Positions 14,308-17,977 of a stretch of 17,977 bases of DNA are shown piece after piece. Position 1 is the first letter of the stretch. Each line of letters opens with the position of its first letter. The position numbers and the translations under genes were made by a program. The stretch covers positions 1-17,977 of the forward strand of contig CANQMJ010000039.1 of NCBI GenBank assembly GCA_947624945.1, written 5' to 3'. The notes under the pieces were generated by a model, which was not told where the DNA came from, did not search any database, and saw nothing but the letters and a program-made list of their open reading frames with translations. The stretch is from an uncultured Clostridia bacterium (GTDB taxonomy: Bacteria; Bacillota; Clostridia; Oscillospirales; CAG-272).

Positions 14308-15132
14308 GTGACCGTTTACGCGGACGTTTTGTTCCTTGTCAATTTCAGCCTCGACTATGTGTCTCTGTACTTGACGTCAAGACTGATGTCGCTGCCGACG
14401 CGGACGTGGAGACTGTGCGTCGGCGCCGCCGTCGGCGCAGTATACGCGGTGTGCGCGCTGTTCTGGCAGACGCCGGAGGCGGTGTATATTGCTGCGACGC
14501 TTGCAGTATCGTGCGTCATGTGCGCGTGCGCGTATAGATGCAGAGGCGCGCTCGGCATAGGGACTGCGGCGGTAGTGCTGTTCGCGGTCGGGTGCGCGCT
14601 CGGAGGCGCTATGACGGCTATATATTCTCTCGGCGACGGGTATCGCGACTCTGTTGAGGGCGAAACGTCGACGACGGGAGCCGTCGCTATAGTCGCCATC
14701 GGGGCTGCCGCCGTATGCGCCGCGGCGGGCAGGATAATGAAGTCAAGGCGAGGCGTCCGCACGCGGACATTGACCGTGCGCACCGGCGCGAGGTCGGCGA
14801 CTATGACGGCTCTATGCGACAGCGGCAATCTTCTCCGCGACCCGGTGTCGGGCAGGGGAGTGGTCATAGTCGCCGCGTCTGCGGCGCATGACATCGTTCC
14901 GCCTGAGCTTATCGCCGACGAAGCGCTGACCGATACTGATATCCCGCCCGATATAAAATCCCGTGTGCGCGTACTGCCCGTATCAAACGTGTACGGGCGG
15001 GGCATACTTGTCGGGTACAGACCAGACAGCATCGAGGTCGACGGGAAGGCGTACGACTTTTTTGTCGCGGTGTCGCACGAGAACGGCGGATTCGGCGGCT
15101 GCGACGCGATACTTCCTGCGGAAATTACATAA
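14308..15132 (+). CDS. spoIIGA: Sporulation sigma-E factor processing peptidase SpoIIGA
   Basis: This 274-residue protein starts at GTG (14308) behind GGAGGTGAG (14296-14304). About five membrane segments fill residues 5-140 (VYADVLFLVNFSLDYVSLYL at the start is typical). They are followed by a cytosolic aspartic-protease-like domain with the catalytic Asp171 in TALCDSGNLLRDPVSG. The enzyme sits in the forespore-facing mother-cell membrane, dimerises to form an aspartic protease site, and removes the pro-sequence of SigE when activated by SpoIIR. The next gene, 22 nt on, is its substrate sigE, as in other endospore formers. It should be under Spo0A control, but I find only a weak Spo0A-box-like site upstream. 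Confidence 0.93.
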   Translation: MTVYADVLFLVNFSLDYVSLYLTSRLMSLPTRTWRLCVGAAVGAVYAVCALFWQTPEAVYIAATLAVSCVMCACAYRCRGALGIGTAAVVLFAVGCALGGAMTAIYSLGDGYRDSVEGETSTTGAVAIVAIGAAAVCAAAGRIMKSRRGVRTRTLTVRTGARSATMTALCDSGNLLRDPVSGRGVVIVAASAAHDIVPPELIADEALTDTDIPPDIKSRVRVLPVSNVYGRGILVGYRPDSIEVDGKAYDFFVAVSHENGGFGGCDAILPAEIT

Positions 15133-15154
15133 AAAACAAGGAGAAGAAGCATTG

Positions 15155-15928
15155 ATGTCGTTATCGAACAAACTGAAAGAGAAAATGGCGGCGCTTTGCG
15201 CGTCGATAAAAGCGCGTGTGCGCGCGTGGCTGCCGGCCGCGCGGGAAAAGCTGCGCGAATGGTGGCGCTTCATACGCGACGGCGAGACGTATTTCGTCGG
15301 AGGCAGGGACGTGTTGCCGCCGCCTCTTTCGCCGACGGAGGAGGCGGACATACTGTCGCGCCTCGAGGACGATCCCGAGCTGCGGAGCATTCTTATCGAG
15401 CGAAATCTGCGGCTCGTAGTCTATATTGCAAAAAAATTCGAGAACACCGGCACCGACCTCGAGGACCTGACGAGCATCGGAACTATCGGGCTCATCAAAG
15501 CCGTCAACACGTTCAAACCCGATCGCGGCATCAAGCTCGCCACGTACGCGTCACGGTGCATAGAAAATGAAATACTGATGTATATTCGCAAAAACTCGGG
15601 ACGACGACCCGACGTGTCGATAGACGAGCCTCTCAACGTCGACTGGGACGGCAACGAGCTTTTGCTATCCGACGTTTTGTCGACAGACGAGGACGAGGTC
15701 TACGGCAAGATCGAGCACGACGAGGACTATAAGCTGCTTCATCAGGCTGTCGACAGTCTGCCGGAGCGCGAGCAGGTCATAATAACGCTTCGCTTCGGAC
15801 TTGGCGGTGGAAAGGAGCGCACGCAGGCGGAGGTCGCGCAGATGCTCGGCATATCGCAGTCGTATATATCGCGGCTCGAAAAGAAAATTCTTGCCGACTT
15901 AAAACGCGCGATCGGCGCGAATATGTGA
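15155..15928 (+). CDS. sigE: RNA polymerase sporulation sigma factor SigE (pro-sigma-E)
   Basis: This is the mother-cell sigma factor, 257 residues from ATG 15155. AAGGAG (15138-15143) is 11 nt from that ATG, so the TTG at 15152 (8 nt) could also be the start. After a basic amphipathic pro-sequence come ETYFVGGRDVLPPPLSPTEE, ILIERNLRLVVYIAKKFENTG, a region 2 with SIGTIGLIKAVNTF and YASRCIENEILMYIRKN, SIDEPLNVDWDGNELLLSDVL, and a region 4 helix-turn-helix QAEVAQMLGISQSYISRLEKK. All are near identical to SigE as known from Bacillus. The YFVGG motif near the processing site is at residues 46-50, about 19 residues later than in B. subtilis. It is co-transcribed with spoIIGA; sigG, often next, is absent here. 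Confidence 0.96.
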   Translation: MSLSNKLKEKMAALCASIKARVRAWLPAAREKLREWWRFIRDGETYFVGGRDVLPPPLSPTEEADILSRLEDDPELRSILIERNLRLVVYIAKKFENTGTDLEDLTSIGTIGLIKAVNTFKPDRGIKLATYASRCIENEILMYIRKNSGRRPDVSIDEPLNVDWDGNELLLSDVLSTDEDEVYGKIEHDEDYKLLHQAVDSLPEREQVIITLRFGLGGGKERTQAEVAQMLGISQSYISRLEKKILADLKRAIGANM

Positions 15929-15986
15929 GCGGAGATATACACGTTTTCGTCCGTAAAAATTTTCCGAAAAAAATTTCGCGCGCCTA

Positions 15987-16015
15987 TTGCATTTTTCATT
16001 TTATTGTGCTACAAT
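15987..16015 (+). promoter_or_regulatory. Probable promoter of rpmE
   Basis: TACAAT (16010-16015) is a good -10. TTGCAT (15987-15992), 17 nt upstream, is a weak -35 (3/6). It lies in the 129-nt space between sigE and rpmE, with the start expected about 36 nt before the rpmE ATG. Confidence 0.55.
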
Positions 16016-16057
16016 ACGGTGTATTGTGAAAAAGACTAAAGAGAAGGGGACAGAGCA

Positions 16058-16264
16058 ATGAAAAAGGGTATCCATCCCGAATACAAGGAATGCACCATCA
16101 AATGCGCTTGCGGCGAAACCGTAGTGACGAGATCCACCAAGGGCGATATGCGTGTTGAGATCTGCTCGAAATGCCATCCGTTCTTCACGGGTAAGCAGAA
16201 GTTCGTTGACACGGGCGGACGTGTTGATAAGTTCAAGCGTCGTCTTCAGACGAGCGGCAAGTGA
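16058..16264 (+). CDS. rpmE: 50S ribosomal protein L31, zinc-binding type
   Basis: This 68-residue protein, MKKGIHPEYKECTIKCACGE, then EICSKCHPFFTGKQKFVDTGGRVDKFKRR in overlapping halves, is full length for bL31. The four zinc ligands of the C+ form are present: Cys16, Cys18, Cys36 and Cys39. It belongs to the large subunit and helps bridge to the small subunit. AAGGGGA lies about 8 nt upstream of the ATG. A strong terminator follows at 16305-16346. Confidence 0.98.
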   Translation: MKKGIHPEYKECTIKCACGETVVTRSTKGDMRVEICSKCHPFFTGKQKFVDTGGRVDKFKRRLQTSGK

Positions 16265-16304
16265 TCGCAGTCGACCGCGTATCAATATAAACGTGCAGGA
16301 CTCG

Positions 16305-16346
16305 GAGCGTCACACGCGCATTGTGTGACGCTCTGTTTTTATTTTT
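16305..16346 (+). terminator. Intrinsic terminator after rpmE
   Basis: An 11-bp perfect stem GAGCGTCACAC (16305-16315) / GTGTGACGCTC (16323-16333) is followed by TGTTTTTATTTTT. It ends only 24 nt before the hflX ATG, with no promoter between, so hflX probably depends on partial read-through or on a promoter hidden upstream. Confidence 0.92.
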
Positions 16347-16369
16347 CTTCCATATCATCGGGGGTAACA

Positions 16370-17671
16370 ATGCCGGAATTTTATGATAACGAAAGCGAAA
16401 GAAACGAAATAAGGCGCGCCGCACTCGTCGGCGTATATGACGGTCAGTGCGTGACCGAGGAGAACTGTGTAAAGTCGCTATACGAGCTCGAATGTCTCGC
16501 GTTTACGGCGGGAGCAGAGGTCGAGTTTACGCTCACGCAGGCGAGGGGCGCGCCCGACAACAGATCATATATCGGCAAAGGCAAGTTAGAGGAGCTGTCG
16601 GGGCTCTGCAAGTCGAACGATGTCGACCTCGTCGTATTCGATGACGAGCTGTCGCCGTCGCAGATAAAAAACATAGAGGACGGTCTGCCCGACGACGTCG
16701 ATGTCATCGACCGCTCGATGCTCATACTCGACATATTCGCCCGCCACGCGGTTACAAGCGAGGGCAAGCTGCAGGTCGAACTTGCGCAGCTCAGATATTC
16801 GGCTCCGCGGCTCGTCGGTCACGGCACCGAACTGACGCGTCAGGGCGCCGTAGGCGGCAATCCGATAGGCACGCGCGGTCCCGGTGAGACTAAGCTCGAA
16901 CGCGACAGACGGCGCATGAGAGCGCGTATAGCGTCGCTCGAGGGCGAACTTCGCGAGCTCGAACGCACGAGGGCGACGATGCGTGCATCGCGCGAGCGTT
17001 CGGGGACGCCGCGCGTATCGATAGTCGGGTACACGAACGCGGGCAAGTCGACGCTTCTGAACCGCCTCACGGACGCGGGCATACTCGCCGAGGACAAGCT
17101 GTTTGCGACGCTCGACCCGACGACGCGCATATATAAACTGCCGTCGGGCGCGGACATACTGTTGACCGACACCGTCGGATTCATACGCAAGCTGCCGCAT
17201 CACCTCGTCGCTGCGTTCCGCTCGACGCTGCTCGAGGCTGCCGATGCTGATATCATTCTTATAATAATCGACGCGTCCGATCCCGAATATGCGTCGCATA
17301 TCGCGGTGACTGAGGAAATACTTCTGTCGCTCGGAGCCGAGGGGAAGCCGGTTATATACGTGTTCAACAAGTGCGACCTGCCCGCGCGGGAGATACCGAG
17401 AGCGGGCTCGGGAAAGAAGTCGGTATATATCTCCGCAAAGACTGGCAGAGGCATAGACAGTCTTTTGTCGGCGCTCGAGGTGACGGTGCGGGCGTCGCGT
17501 CGTGTGACGACTTTTTTGTTCCCGCCGGAGGATTCGGCTATGCTGTCAAAGCTGTACCGCGCGGGCGCGGAGGTGCGAGAGGTCGAGTATATGCCCGACG
17601 GCGGCGCACGCGTTACGGCTGTGACAGATGAGACGATACGCGGTCAGCTGTCGCGGTATATCGTGACGTGA
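16370..17671 (+). CDS. hflX: Ribosome-splitting GTPase HflX
   Basis: This protein is 433 residues from ATG 16370. An upstream in-frame ATG at 16325 lies in the terminator and is unlikely as a start. The N-terminal HflX domain has RSYIGKGKLEEL, VVFDDELSPSQIKNIE and DVIDRSMLILDIFARHA, and then a linker with GxGGxGxGE-like QGAVGGNPIGTRGPGETKLE and a coiled coil (about 185-210). The G domain has G1 GYTNAGKS (220-227), G3 DTVGFI (267-272) and G4 NKCD (333-336), followed by SAKTGRG. HflX binds the 50S subunit and splits stalled or hibernating ribosomes in stress. The ribosome site is poor (GGGG at 16361-16364). It is followed 11 nt later by the YigZ-family gene, likely in one operon. Confidence 0.96.
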   Translation: MPEFYDNESERNEIRRAALVGVYDGQCVTEENCVKSLYELECLAFTAGAEVEFTLTQARGAPDNRSYIGKGKLEELSGLCKSNDVDLVVFDDELSPSQIKNIEDGLPDDVDVIDRSMLILDIFARHAVTSEGKLQVELAQLRYSAPRLVGHGTELTRQGAVGGNPIGTRGPGETKLERDRRRMRARIASLEGELRELERTRATMRASRERSGTPRVSIVGYTNAGKSTLLNRLTDAGILAEDKLFATLDPTTRIYKLPSGADILLTDTVGFIRKLPHHLVAAFRSTLLEAADADIILIIIDASDPEYASHIAVTEEILLSLGAEGKPVIYVFNKCDLPAREIPRAGSGKKSVYISAKTGRGIDSLLSALEVTVRASRRVTTFLFPPEDSAMLSKLYRAGAEVREVEYMPDGGARVTAVTDETIRGQLSRYIVT

Positions 17672-17682
17672 CGGTGGCGGAT

Positions 17683-17977
17683 ATGGGAAACGGTAGTGCA
17701 AAGACATATACGACGCTCGGCGATTACGGAGAGGGGCGGTTCGAGGACAGGCGTTCAGTTTTCATCGGTCATGCTGCGCATGTAAAAGACGAAGCGGCGG
17801 CGCGTGACTTCGTTGCGTCGGTGCGCAAAATGCACTCGGACGCGCGCCATCACGCATGGGCGTATCATATGACAGAGGGCGGCATCGCGCGGTTTTCCGA
17901 CGACGGCGAGCCGCAGGGCACCGCCGGCCTGCCGATACTGTCTGTCATAAACGGCTCGGGAGCGCTCGACTGCGCTG
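17683..17977 (+). CDS. YigZ/IMPACT (UPF0029) family protein, N-terminal part
   Basis: This gene runs off the right edge; 98 residues are visible from ATG 17683. The N-terminal motifs are GRFEDRRSVFIGHAAHVKDE, RKMHSDARHHAWAYHM and the diagnostic RFSDDGEPQGTAGLPIL, which define the UPF0029 N-terminal domain shared by bacterial YigZ and eukaryotic IMPACT. The family's biochemical role in bacteria is unsettled; IMPACT modulates Gcn1/Gcn2 signalling. A GTG at 17674 is an in-frame alternative start. The gene begins 11 nt after hflX, suggesting co-transcription. Confidence 0.93.
   Translation, partial: MGNGSAKTYTTLGDYGEGRFEDRRSVFIGHAAHVKDEAAARDFVASVRKMHSDARHHAWAYHMTEGGIARFSDDGEPQGTAGLPILSVINGSGALDCA

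Noticed and set aside
15951..15985. A/T-only inverted repeat after sigE as a possible terminator
   Set aside because: The stem would be AAATTTT with AAAATTT only, with no GC pairs, so a stable terminator is doubtful.
16325..16369. Upstream in-frame ATG extending HflX by 15 residues
   Set aside because: It lies inside the rpmE terminator stem and gives a start sequence not typical of HflX; ATG 16370 fits better.

Overview
The window looks like a moderately GC-rich, spore-forming member of the Clostridia (Firmicutes). It is probably a gut or rumen type, but I cannot place it to family. The reasons are the adjacent spoIIGA and sigE genes (the sigma-E processing protease and pro-sigma-E), strong AAGGAG-type ribosome binding sites, consensus sigma-A promoters, many glycoside hydrolases without signal peptides, and a clostridial-type cysteine desulfurase with a DUF3343 partner. 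I saw no tRNA, rRNA, CRISPR array, insertion sequence or phage gene. Almost all of the sequence is explained by about 17 protein genes.

Layout. Positions 1-3352 form a divergent carbohydrate block. A GH127-type (beta-L-arabinofuranosidase family) gene runs off the left edge on the minus strand. A GH50-like clan-A glycoside hydrolase and a YdcF/SanA-like membrane protein run on the plus strand. The space between holds two opposed consensus promoters, a cre-like site and a leader with an intrinsic terminator plus a tiny Cys-rich ORF. Positions 3454-4747 form a compact two-gene unit: a BlaI/MecI-family repressor followed 3 nt later by an uncharacterised protein that shows a PD-(D/E)XK-like D...ExQ motif and a C-terminal winged-helix-like end. 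Its consensus promoter is covered by a perfect 35-bp palindrome. This is the best candidate here for an undescribed regulated system.

Positions 4739-7556 (minus) hold a cysteine desulfurase with a DUF3343 sulfur/selenium-carrier-like protein, then, in its own unit with promoter and terminator, a membrane GT2 glycosyltransferase. Positions 7594-11313 (minus) hold a GH106-like 1032-residue glycosidase translationally coupled to a small membrane-anchored protein. Positions 11430-11932 hold a monocistronic orphan membrane-anchored protein with its own consensus promoter and terminator. The facing gene (11946-14009, minus) is a full ABC transporter half-molecule (TMD plus NBD).

Positions 14308-17977 (plus) are conserved chromosomal housekeeping and sporulation genes: spoIIGA-sigE, rpmE (zinc-type L31), hflX and the start of a YigZ/IMPACT-family gene.

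Functional reading. The three glycosidases look cytoplasmic and suggest processing of imported plant or algal oligosaccharides, although no transporter for them is present. SpoIIGA would process the pro-sequence of SigE after asymmetric division. The repressor, its palindrome and the nuclease-like protein look like an autoregulated pair of unknown purpose.
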